Positions 8,388-15,665 of a DNA stretch of 64,000 nt are shown here, piece after piece. Origin of the DNA: Propionibacterium cyclohexanicum (GTDB lineage: Bacteria > Actinomycetota > Actinomycetes > Propionibacteriales > Propionibacteriaceae); NCBI RefSeq assembly GCF_900111365.1, contig NZ_FOGZ01000010.1:27356-91355 (forward strand). The letters are read 5' to 3'. The notes under the pieces were generated by a model that ran no database searches, had not been told where the DNA came from, and worked only from the letters and a program-made list of their open reading frames with translations. Both the position numbers and the translations under genes were made by a program. Positions within the stretch are counted from its first letter, which is position 1. The number at the start of each line of letters is the position of its first letter.

Positions 8388-8443
8388 AAAGGCCGCATTC
8401 GCAATTCACCTCGGGCGCCAGCGTGCTGACGCCCGGGCCTTTT
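8345..8443 (+). promoter_or_regulatory. Candidate ribosome-mediated transcription attenuator for metQNI
   Basis: Terminator form: CGGGCG at 8412-8417 pairs with CGCCCG at 8430-8435, with a further inner CAGC/GCTG stem, followed by GGCCTTTT (8436-8443), which can also pair with AAAAGGCC (8387-8394) right at the leader stop codon. Antiterminator form: GCGCCTG (8377-8383), within the last leader codons, can pair with CGGGCGC (8412-8418) and so remove the terminator's 5' arm. A third hairpin, GGCGAC 8345-8350 with GTCGCC 8362-8367, lies across the Met/Cys codons. A ribosome stalled on the Met triplet (8337-8345) would leave 8377-8383 free; one reaching the stop at 8385 would cover it. Pairings were found by eye, without energy calculation. 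Confidence 0.6.
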
Positions 8444-8445
8444 CC

Positions 8446-8465
8446 CACAGGCTGTCACCCTGTGG
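8446..8465 (+). other. Hairpin between attenuator and metQ
   Basis: CACAGG and CCTGTG form the core of a short hairpin over about 8446-8465, just after the attenuator. It has no T tract. It may be part of the leader fold; nothing more can be said. Confidence 0.4.
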
Positions 8466-8567
8466 CCAGGCACATCCGTTTCCTGTTTTCCCAGATCGCC
8501 CGGGTGGGCGCGCTTTCGCGTGCGCCGCCACGGGCGCGCATCCATCCCCAGCATCGGAGTCAGAACA

Positions 8568-9521
8568 ATGAGCGACCAGAACCCCACCCACACCGACGCG
8601 CTGCCCGAGCGTCCCCACTCGAAGCCGAATGTGTGGCTGATCGTCGGCATCGCCGTCGTGGTCATCGCCCTGATCGTCGCCATCGTGGTCTATGCCACCG
8701 GGCGCAACAAGAAGGCCGATGCCGCCAACGTGACCGTGACGATCGGCGTCACCGATGAGGCCCAGAGCCACTGGGCCATCCTCAAGAAGAAGGCCGCAGC
8801 CGAGGGCATCAATGTGGTGACCAAGAACTTCAGCGACTACACGCAGGCCAACCCGGCATTGAGCCAGAAGCAACTCGACCTCAACGAGTTCCAGCACCTG
8901 CTCTACCTGGCGAACTACAACGTCTCGAACAACGACAACCTGACCCCCATCGGAGCCACCTTCATCGTGCCCTTGCCGCTGTACTCGCAGAAGCACACCT
9001 CACTCGACCAGATTCCCCGCGGCGGCAAGATCGCCATCCCCAATGACCCGACGAACCAGGCCCGTGCCCTGCTCGTGCTGCAGGCTGCCAAACTCATCAC
9101 GCTCAAGAACGGCGGCTCCGTCTTCTCGACGCCTGCCGATATCGATGCCGCCAACTCCACCGTGAGCGTCACCCCGGTCGATGCTGCACAGACGGTTGCG
9201 GCGCTGCCCAGTGTGGACGGCGCGGTCATCAACAACAACTTCGCCGCCGACGCCAAGCTCGACCCGAGCAAGGCCCTCTACAAGGACGATCCGAACAATT
9301 CCTCAGCCGAGCCGTACATCAACGTGTTCGTCGCACGCGCCGAGGACAAGGACAACGCCACCTACAAGCGAGTCGTCGAGCTGTACCACGAGACCGACGT
9401 CGTCAATGCCGCCAGGGCCGACTCCAAGGACACCGCAGTGATCGTGGATCGTCCAGCCAGCGAGCTGCAGACCATCCTCGACGGCCTGGAGGCGAAGGTG
9501 AAGGCGAGCAAGAACAAGTGA
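8568..9521 (+). CDS. metQ: Methionine ABC transporter substrate-binding protein MetQ
   Basis: 317 residues from ATG 8568, which has GGAG nine bases upstream. A single hydrophobic segment (about residues 23-45) anchors the protein; there is no lipobox, which is unusual since most MetQ proteins are lipoproteins. The rest is a NlpA/MetQ-type binding domain, with 'NVVTKNFSDYTQANPALSQKQLDLNEFQHLLYL' in the expected place (residues cited piecewise: NFSDYTQ, ALSQKQLDLN, QHLLYL). The following two genes encode MetN and MetI, so the role in importing methionine (often both D- and L-forms) is well supported. Expression is probably set by the upstream leader-peptide attenuator. Confidence 0.93.
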   Translation: MSDQNPTHTDALPERPHSKPNVWLIVGIAVVVIALIVAIVVYATGRNKKADAANVTVTIGVTDEAQSHWAILKKKAAAEGINVVTKNFSDYTQANPALSQKQLDLNEFQHLLYLANYNVSNNDNLTPIGATFIVPLPLYSQKHTSLDQIPRGGKIAIPNDPTNQARALLVLQAAKLITLKNGGSVFSTPADIDAANSTVSVTPVDAAQTVAALPSVDGAVINNNFAADAKLDPSKALYKDDPNNSSAEPYINVFVARAEDKDNATYKRVVELYHETDVVNAARADSKDTAVIVDRPASELQTILDGLEAKVKASKNK

Positions 9522-9532
9522 CCCCACCCCAC

Positions 9533-9605
9533 TGACCCCACGAGGCAGGCCGCCGCGGCCCGGTGGGGTCACGGCCGGGGCGTGCCCCCCAGGGCGCGCC
9601 CCGGC
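9533..9605 (+). other. Two strong hairpins between metQ and metN
   Basis: TGACCCCAC (9533-9541) pairs perfectly with GTGGGGTCA (9563-9571), and GCCGGGGCG (9574-9582) pairs perfectly with CGCCCCGGC (9597-9605). There is no T tract, so these are more likely RNA-stabilising or partial-termination structures that raise binding-protein levels above those of MetN and MetI than full terminators. Confidence 0.6.
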
Positions 9606-9633
9606 AAACCGCTCGATACAGAACCCAGGAGCC

Positions 9634-10746
9634 ATGACAACCCAGATTGCGTTCCACAATGCCGGCAAGGTCTTCCAGACCTCGTCGGGGCCGGTCACGG
9701 CACTCGAGAAGATCGACCTCGAGATCGACAAGGGCGAGATCTTCGCCGTCATCGGCTATTCCGGAGCTGGCAAGAGCACCCTCGTACGCCTCATCAATGG
9801 TCTGGAGCGCGTCACACAGGGCACTGTCTTCGTCAACGGCATCGACATCACCCACCTGCCGGAGGGCAAACTGCGATCGGTGCGCCGCGAGATCGGCATG
9901 ATCTTCCAACAGTTCAATCTCATGCGTTCCAAGACCGTGTACGGGAACATCGCCTATCCCCTCAAGCTCGCGAAGTGGAGCAAGGCCGACATCCAGGCGC
10001 GGGTCACTGAGCTGCTGAGCTTCGTGGGGCTCACCTCGAAGGCCTGGGTCTACCCGGATCAGCTGTCCGGCGGCCAGAAGCAGCGCGTCGGCATCGCCCG
10101 CGCGCTGGCCACCCGGCCCTCTGTGCTGCTGGCCGACGAGTCCACGAGCGCGCTGGATCCCGAGACCACCCAGGATGTGCTCGCCCTGCTCCGGCGCGTG
10201 AACGAGGAACTGGGCGTGACAATCGTCGTCATCACCCACGAGATGGAGGTGGTGCGGGCGATCGCCGACCGGGTCGCCGTGCTCGACTCGGGGCAGCTCA
10301 TCGAAGGTGGCAGCGTCGACGAGATCTTCGAGAATCCCAAGGCCGCCACCACGAGGCGCTTCGTCAACACGATCACGCACTACGATCCCGAACCAGGCGA
10401 GATCGAGCGTCTCCAGGCCGCCCGGCCCGGGGCCACTCTGGTGAGTATTCGCTCGGTCGATCCGGCCGAGTTCGGGCGCTGCCTGGCGGTGATCGGCGCC
10501 GATTCCGAGGTCAGCTTCGAGATCGTGCGCGGCGGCATCGTGCAGGTGAAGACCCGTTCGATCGGCAGTTTCACCGTGGCGCTGGACGGCCCGGCCGGTG
10601 CGGTGGCCCGGGCCGAGACGAGCCTGCGTGAGGTTGCCGGGCTGGCCGAGGAATTGACCCGCGGGGAGCACGCGCTGGATACCCCGGCGCCCGGCCGCCA
10701 CGAGCTGGGAGAAGAACCGGACGCACCGATCGGAGCAGAGAAATGA
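9634..10746 (+). CDS. metN: Methionine ABC transporter ATP-binding protein MetN
   Basis: 370 residues from ATG 9634, with AGGAG just upstream. Walker A GYSGAGKST lies near residue 44, the signature LSGGQKQRV in mid-protein, Walker B 'VLLADESTSALDP' and the H-loop 'ITHEMEVV' follow. The C-terminal 90 residues form a NIL domain ('ATLVSIRSVDPAEFGRCLAV' and on), the methionine-sensing regulatory domain of MetN proteins, so transport is probably inhibited by internal methionine. The gene overlaps metI by four bases (ATGA). It powers uptake of methionine captured by MetQ. Confidence 0.95.
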   Translation: MTTQIAFHNAGKVFQTSSGPVTALEKIDLEIDKGEIFAVIGYSGAGKSTLVRLINGLERVTQGTVFVNGIDITHLPEGKLRSVRREIGMIFQQFNLMRSKTVYGNIAYPLKLAKWSKADIQARVTELLSFVGLTSKAWVYPDQLSGGQKQRVGIARALATRPSVLLADESTSALDPETTQDVLALLRRVNEELGVTIVVITHEMEVVRAIADRVAVLDSGQLIEGGSVDEIFENPKAATTRRFVNTITHYDPEPGEIERLQAARPGATLVSIRSVDPAEFGRCLAVIGADSEVSFEIVRGGIVQVKTRSIGSFTVALDGPAGAVARAETSLREVAGLAEELTRGEHALDTPAPGRHELGEEPDAPIGAEK

Positions 10747-11402
10747 GCGACTGGGACTCCATCAAGTCCGTCTACTTCCAGTCCATCCTCGAGACCCTCT
10801 TCATGGTCGTCACGACGCTCATCGTCGGAGGGCTCGCCGGGCTGCTGCTCGGCCTAGGCCTGTACTCGACGCGAGCCGGCGGGCTGCTGGCCAACAAGTG
10901 GGTGCATACGGTGCTGAACGTCATCGTCAACATCATCCGCCCCATCCCGTTCATCATCTTCGTCACCGCCATCGGACCTCTGACCCTGCGCGTCATGGGA
11001 ACGACCATCGGCACGAGCGCTGCCACCTTCGCGCTGTGCGTCGCTGCCACCTTCGGTATCTCACGCATCGTCGAGCAGAACCTGGTCACCGTCGACCCCG
11101 GTGTCGTCGAGGCTGCCCGGGCGATGGGCGCCGGGCCATGGCGGGTGCTGTTCACGGTTGTCATCCCCGAGGCGCTGGGTCCCCTCATTCTCGGGTATAC
11201 CTTCATCTTCGTCTCGGTGGTCGATATGACGGCTGTCGCCGGTGCGGTTGCCGGGGGCGGCCTGGGCCAGTTCGCCATCAGCTATGGCTATCAGCGCTTC
11301 AACTGGTCGGTCACGGCACTGGCCGTGGTGACGATCATCGTTCTCGTGCAGCTGGCCCAGTTCACTGGCAACACACTGGCCCGCAAGGCGCTGCGGCGCT
11401 GA
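10743..11402 (+). CDS. metI: Methionine ABC transporter permease MetI
   Basis: 219 residues, five to six hydrophobic segments, a normal length for MetI. The coupling-helix motif 'EAARAMGAGPWRVLFTVVIPEA' (EAA loop) contacts MetN. The start codon overlaps the metN stop (ATGA), indicating translational coupling. It forms the membrane channel of the methionine importer. Just after the gene a small CCCTGGC/GCCAGGG hairpin (11416-11430) without a T tract may help end the transcript. Confidence 0.94.
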   Translation: MSDWDSIKSVYFQSILETLFMVVTTLIVGGLAGLLLGLGLYSTRAGGLLANKWVHTVLNVIVNIIRPIPFIIFVTAIGPLTLRVMGTTIGTSAATFALCVAATFGISRIVEQNLVTVDPGVVEAARAMGAGPWRVLFTVVIPEALGPLILGYTFIFVSVVDMTAVAGAVAGGGLGQFAISYGYQRFNWSVTALAVVTIIVLVQLAQFTGNTLARKALRR

Positions 11403-11465
11403 GCCGACCGCCTGCCCCTGGCCGCCAGGGCCTGGCTCAGCGGGCCGCGAGCAGCCGGGGGCACA

Positions 11466-12218
11466 ATGGCCGCCATGACGTGGCAGCGGATCTGGTCGGG
11501 CCTGGTCGGGCGATTGCGGGCCAGCGCGGTGCCCGAGGGACCCGCCGACACCGGCTGGCTCGCCATTGCCTGCCTGGCGGCGCTGGCCTGCGTAGCCGTG
11601 CCGGTCTTGTGGCGTGCGACGCGCAGCCTCGTCACCGTGGTGCACGAGACCGGTCACGCGCTGGTCGGCGTGGCCTGCGGACGGCGCTTTGTGGGTTTTC
11701 GGGTCAATACCGACATGTCGGGTGAGACGGTCACTGCGGGACGCGAGCGGGGGCTCGCCCGGATCGCTACCACCGCTGCCGGCTATCCGATGCCAGCCTT
11801 GGTGGGCGCCGGGCTGGTGTACGTCGGATTGCACGGCTATGCGAGCCTCCTCCTGCTCGTCAGCTGGCTGATTCTCGCGGCCCTCGCAGTGCGCGCCCGG
11901 TCCGCCTATACAGTGCTCACCCTTGCGCTGCTGCTCGGTGCAGTGGGGGCCCTGTGGTGGGCCGGCGGAGACGGGTTGAACACGGCCGTGGTCGCCGGAG
12001 CGGGTGTCTTCCTCGTTCTCGGGGGTTGGCGTGGCTGGCTCGCAGTGCTCCGCAGCCCGGACCCACGCCAGGACCCTGGCACACTGGCTGGCCTGACCCA
12101 CATTCCGCGAGCGCTGTGGAACGCGCTGTTCGCCCTCGTGATGGCGGCATCGAGCTGGCTGCTGGTGCGGCTGCTGGGTGCTCCCCTGGGCGCGGCTGCC
12201 CAGGCCGTGATGCCCTGA
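11466..12218 (+). CDS. M50B-type membrane metallopeptidase
   Basis: 250 residues with about six hydrophobic segments. A zinc-binding HETGH motif sits in 'VTVVHETGHALVGVACGRR' near residue 60, as in the Peptidase_M50B group of site-2-protease-like proteins. It would cut or process substrates within or next to the cytoplasmic membrane; the substrate is unknown. Start is ATG 11466, although ATG 11475 in the same frame is also possible. The gene stands alone between metI and the convergent HxlR gene. Confidence 0.75.
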   Translation: MAAMTWQRIWSGLVGRLRASAVPEGPADTGWLAIACLAALACVAVPVLWRATRSLVTVVHETGHALVGVACGRRFVGFRVNTDMSGETVTAGRERGLARIATTAAGYPMPALVGAGLVYVGLHGYASLLLLVSWLILAALAVRARSAYTVLTLALLLGAVGALWWAGGDGLNTAVVAGAGVFLVLGGWRGWLAVLRSPDPRQDPGTLAGLTHIPRALWNALFALVMAASSWLLVRLLGAPLGAAAQAVMP

Positions 12219-12332
12219 TGATGACCCGCACGCCGGCCCCCAGGGTGCCTGCTGCGCAGGAAGACGGCTTGCGACGACGAGCAGTTCTGCGTCCCGAGGC
12301 CTGCCACCGGTGGGCCCTGCGGAGGCGCTGGG

Positions 12333-12743
12333 TCAGGCCGGCGCCTGCGAGCTGTGGCCCTGGTCCCAGGCGTCCCGGGCCTCCAGGACATCGCCCACAT
12401 GGGTCTCCGCCCAGCGCCGGGCGGCCCTCACCGGCTCGCGGAGCGAGCGCCCCAGCGCCGTGAGCTCGTACTCGACGCGCGGCGGCACCTCGGCATAGAC
12501 CCGGCGGGCCACGAGACCGTCCTGCTCCATGAGGCGCAGCGTATGCGTGAGCACCTTGGGGGTGACGCCGCCGACTGTGGCGCGTACCTGTGTGAAGCGC
12601 AGCGGGCCAGCGTCGAGGGCCTCGACGACCAGCGGTGTCCACCGCTCACCCATCCGCGCGAGCACGGTGCGGGAGGGACAGGCGGGATTCATGACATCAG
12701 CGGGCAGGTTGTCGCGGACGGTAGGGCTTTGGGCTGTGCTCAT
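12333..12743 (-). CDS. HxlR family transcriptional regulator
   Basis: 136 residues with the HxlR winged-helix fold. The conserved N-terminal Cys sits in 'NPACPSRTVLARMGERWTPLVVEAL', and the recognition region 'VGGVTPKVLTHTLRLMEQDGLV' follows. HxlR proteins sense redox or electrophile stress, often through that Cys, and control a divergent oxidoreductase gene. Exactly that layout is seen here, with the NAD(P)-binding protein gene divergent across 119 bases. The transcript may be leaderless (see the promoter entry). Confidence 0.9.
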   Translation of the reverse strand: MSTAQSPTVRDNLPADVMNPACPSRTVLARMGERWTPLVVEALDAGPLRFTQVRATVGGVTPKVLTHTLRLMEQDGLVARRVYAEVPPRVEYELTALGRSLREPVRAARRWAETHVGDVLEARDAWDQGHSSQAPA

Positions 12744-12749
12744 GGGTCA

Positions 12750-12806
12750 ATAGTATCTCATGGATATTCAGTTTCCTTGAAGATATTGATTTCGCTTGGA
12801 TACCTT
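12750..12806. promoter_or_regulatory. Divergent promoter/operator region of hxlR and oxidoreductase
   Basis: An A+T-rich patch in G+C-rich surroundings. Rightward: TTGAAG 12777-12782 and TACCTT 12801-12806, spacer 18. Leftward: TACTAT (minus strand, 12755-12750) would start RNA at or next to the hxlR ATG, giving a leaderless message. An imperfect palindrome, GATATTCA (12763-12770) and TGAAGATAT (12778-12786), overlaps the rightward -35 and is a plausible HxlR operator. Confidence 0.5.
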
Positions 12807-12862
12807 AGACGTGCCATGAGTCGCGCGGGCCGTCCGTGCGGCTGGCCGAGAGTGGAGGCATC

Positions 12863-13471
12863 ATGAAGATCGTCGTTGTCGGGGCAACCGGCATGGTGGG
12901 AAGCCGAATCGTCGCCGAGGCGCTGCACAGAGGGCACGAGGTGGTCGCTGTGACGCGCCGGGGTACTGCCGTGGATGGGGCTACGAGCGCCAAGGCCGAG
13001 TTCACCGATACCCCGGCCATCCTGGATCTCGCCAAGAACGCCGACGCCCTGGTGGTCGCCGTTCCGCCGTCGCGGACCAGCCCGGAGCCGATCGAGGTCA
13101 ACATCGAGGCTCACCAGCGGATCATCGACGCCAAGCCCACAACGCGGGTCCTCGTCGTCGGCGGCGCTGGCTCGCTGCTCGAGGACGGCGTCCGGCTCGT
13201 CGACACCCCCGGGTTCCCCGAGGACTACAAGCGAGAGGGGATCTGGGGCTCGGATCTGCTCGAGCGCTACCGTGCTGCGGGGGACAGCCTCGACTGGGTG
13301 TTCGTCTCCCCCTCGCCGGTCATCGCGCCGGGTGAGCGCACTGGGCACTACACGCTGGGCACCGATAGCCCTGCCGGTGAGCACGTCAGCGCCGAGAACT
13401 TCGCCGTGGGGGTGCTTGACGAGCTCGAGAAGCCGGCCCATCGTCACCAGCGCATCACTTTCGCCGACTGA
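12863..13471 (+). CDS. NAD(P)-binding oxidoreductase (atypical SDR)
   Basis: 202 residues starting at ATG 12863, with GTGGAGG just upstream. The N-terminal dinucleotide-binding motif GATGMVG lies at residues 7-13. Later blocks ('VLVVGGAGSLLEDG', 'FVSPSPVIAPGERTGHYTLG') match the YwnB/NAD(P)H-binding family of small atypical SDR proteins. These often act as quinone or aldehyde reductases or as stress-linked regulators. It is divergent from, and probably controlled by, the HxlR regulator. Exact substrate unknown. Confidence 0.85.
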   Translation: MKIVVVGATGMVGSRIVAEALHRGHEVVAVTRRGTAVDGATSAKAEFTDTPAILDLAKNADALVVAVPPSRTSPEPIEVNIEAHQRIIDAKPTTRVLVVGGAGSLLEDGVRLVDTPGFPEDYKREGIWGSDLLERYRAAGDSLDWVFVSPSPVIAPGERTGHYTLGTDSPAGEHVSAENFAVGVLDELEKPAHRHQRITFAD

Positions 13472-13636
13472 GCTGCGCCGGCTCGGTGCGTGCTGGCTCA
13501 TCGCGTGTCGACTGGCCTTGTGAGGGCGGGGTCCGCCTCGTCAGTCGGACAGCTCGTCCTCTAGGATTCGTCTCAGAGCGCAAAGGCACTCGACGCGCCA
13601 GCAGCGCTGGGGCGGATCGCTGGAGGGATCTCGTTC

Positions 13637-14158
13637 GTGGCAGCTGCCGGCAGTGGCGTGCGCAGGAGTGGTTGGTACATCGGCGCCGTCGTCGTCCTGG
13701 TGCTCGGTGTCCTGGTCATGGTGGTGAAGATCGCCTCCTCGGCCGACTCACCCCCGGCACCCAGCACGGTCGGGCCCAGCGCGACCCGATCCGGCACGGC
13801 CGGTCCGGCGTCCGTGGTGGCCAGCGCCAGCCACGCCGCGGCCGGCCGCAGCACGGCGGGAAGCGCAGGCGCTGCGCCCGACTCCGACGACATCACGGCC
13901 GCCTCGACGCCCGCCCCGGGTAGCGACCGGATCACCGTGAACGTCCCGGCGGACGCCCCCGGCTGGGCCACGCTCACGCTGGGGCCGGGCACCAGCAATG
14001 GCATCCTGACCATCGAGGTGGCGGGGGGCTCCACCTCGACGGCCTCCGTCGACGGTCCGGGACCGGTCCGGATCGATCTCGACGCACCGGCGGGACGACA
14101 TGCCGTGACGATCAATTCGACGGGCTCGCTGGGAAGCGCGACGATCTCCTTCTCCTGA
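13637..14158 (+). CDS. Small membrane-anchored or secreted protein of unknown function
   Basis: 173 residues from GTG 13637, preceded by GGAGGG. One hydrophobic segment (about residues 13-32) is followed by a Ser/Ala/Thr/Pro-rich linker of about 70 residues and a C-terminal domain of about 75 residues rich in Gly, Thr and Val, which looks like a beta-sandwich. The C-terminal part would lie outside the cell. No family was recognised. It lies just upstream of a secreted GH64 enzyme with a similar N-terminal layout, so a shared surface role is possible. Confidence 0.6.
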   Translation: MAAAGSGVRRSGWYIGAVVVLVLGVLVMVVKIASSADSPPAPSTVGPSATRSGTAGPASVVASASHAAAGRSTAGSAGAAPDSDDITAASTPAPGSDRITVNVPADAPGWATLTLGPGTSNGILTIEVAGGSTSTASVDGPGPVRIDLDAPAGRHAVTINSTGSLGSATISFS

Positions 14159-14300
14159 CTGTGGATTCTCCGGACTGTGGGCGGCGGATTCGTCCCGATT
14201 GCTGAGACGGGTCGGTGGTTCTGGCTACCATTCCTGTCACAACGCACCGGCGCCGCCGAACTCTGCGTGGCCGTGGTGAAACCCTTGCTAGGAGTCCGCC

Positions 14301-15635
14301 ATGACATCGAAGAGAAGCACTGCCCGTACACCGATGATCGTGCTCGCTGCGGCCATCGTCATGGCACTCGCCGTCTGGATCGTCATCAACTCGGCGAACC
14401 GGGGCGCGAACTCGCTCGATCCCGCCGGCACCACCGAGCCCGCCGGATCGGGCAGCTCGGCCGGTGACCGGGTCGATTCGTCGAGCCTTCCCATCGAGCT
14501 GACGAACAACTCGGGCTCCGACCAGCCGTTGTACATCTACATCGTGGGGAGCTCCACGACCATCTCCTCCGGCGACAAGCTCGGATACGTCGATCGCGAG
14601 GGTCGCTTCCAGCTGTGGCCGAAGGCGGACGGCACGACCCCCGTCGATGCCCCCGATGTGGCGATCGAGGGCCCGGCCCCCGGGACGACGATGACACTGC
14701 ACCTGCCGGTGGGAATCTCCGGGCGCATCTACTACGCGCTGGGCAACAAGCTGCACTTCGGCCTGGTGGGTGCCGGCGATGGCACCACCGGCCTCATTCA
14801 GCCGGCCCCCTGGGATCGAGCCGACAAGAACTACGCCACGCTGTTCGACTGGACCGAGTTCACCTTCACCTCGAACGCCACCTCGGGAACCGGGCTGTGG
14901 GCCAATCCCACCCAGGTGGACCAGTTCGCCGTTCCGGCAACCGTCGGCGTGCGCGGCCCCGACAATGCCGCCGCCGACACCGGAACGCTTGCCCCCGGTG
15001 GGCGCGCGAAGGTGATCGAGACGCTGTCGGCCGATCCGGCATGGGCGAAATCCGTCGTGCGGGACGAGTCCGGCAGATTCCTTCGGGTACTCGCACCGGG
15101 CCATGCGACGATGGCCGGGCTGCTCGCCAAGGACTATCTCGATGCCTTCATCGCCACCGCATGGTCGCGCTACGAGAACTCGGCACTCACCGTGATTCCC
15201 AATGCCCAGCAACCCGAACGAAAGTTCTTCGGCAGGACCGTGGGCGATGTGATGACGTTCACCGATACCAGCGGTACCACGGTCGCCGCCTTCGCCCGGC
15301 CCAGCAGCGCCGACGTGTGGGGCTGCGACGGCAATCTCAACGGGGTGGGCAATACGACCCTGCCCAACGACCAGACCGTCGGGCCCATCTCGCGCACAGT
15401 GTGCGCAGCGCTGACCAGGGGGACGCTCGGCTCTGCGGACACCGAGCCCGTCACCGACGCTGCGAGATTCTTCACGAACACCGAGGGCCTCAACCTCTAC
15501 GCCAAGAGCGTGCATGCGGCGATGGCGGACGGCCGGGCCTATGCCTTCCCCTTCGATGACGTGGGCGCCCACGAGTCACTGGTCTCCCAGTCGGATCCCA
15601 GCGCGATGTCGATCACGGTCCAGCCACTGGGCTGA
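14301..15635 (+). CDS. Secreted glycoside hydrolase family 64 beta-1,3-glucanase
   Basis: 444 residues from ATG 14301, with AGGAG upstream. A signal/anchor segment covers about residues 12-32, then a short linker and a domain from about 60 to the end with GH64 features: 'IELTNNSGSDQPLYIYIVG' at the start, 'RIYYALGNKLHFGL', 'LFDWTEFTF' and 'NQTVG...CAALTRGTL'. GH64 enzymes cut beta-1,3-glucans such as laminarin or fungal wall glucan. The acidic residue in 'DWTEFTF' is probably catalytic, which is inference from the family. Possible role: use of or attack on yeast or plant glucans. Confidence 0.85.
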   Translation: MTSKRSTARTPMIVLAAAIVMALAVWIVINSANRGANSLDPAGTTEPAGSGSSAGDRVDSSSLPIELTNNSGSDQPLYIYIVGSSTTISSGDKLGYVDREGRFQLWPKADGTTPVDAPDVAIEGPAPGTTMTLHLPVGISGRIYYALGNKLHFGLVGAGDGTTGLIQPAPWDRADKNYATLFDWTEFTFTSNATSGTGLWANPTQVDQFAVPATVGVRGPDNAAADTGTLAPGGRAKVIETLSADPAWAKSVVRDESGRFLRVLAPGHATMAGLLAKDYLDAFIATAWSRYENSALTVIPNAQQPERKFFGRTVGDVMTFTDTSGTTVAAFARPSSADVWGCDGNLNGVGNTTLPNDQTVGPISRTVCAALTRGTLGSADTEPVTDAARFFTNTEGLNLYAKSVHAAMADGRAYAFPFDDVGAHESLVSQSDPSAMSITVQPLG

Positions 15636-15665
15636 GCGGGTACCGGCCCGGGCTCCTCGAACGCC

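Noticed and set aside
8240..8567. SAM riboswitch in the metQ leader
   Set aside because: None of the conserved SAM-I, SAM-II or SAM-IV core elements could be matched; the structures found are better explained by the leader-peptide attenuator.
13486..13923. 145-codon frame overlapping the small surface protein gene
   Set aside because: Arg-rich, out-of-frame product without a ribosome site; the 13637 frame has GGAGGG, a membrane segment and normal composition.
15636..15665. Terminator between the convergent GH64 and hydrolase genes
   Set aside because: Only 30 bases, with no stem of useful length or T tract on either strand.
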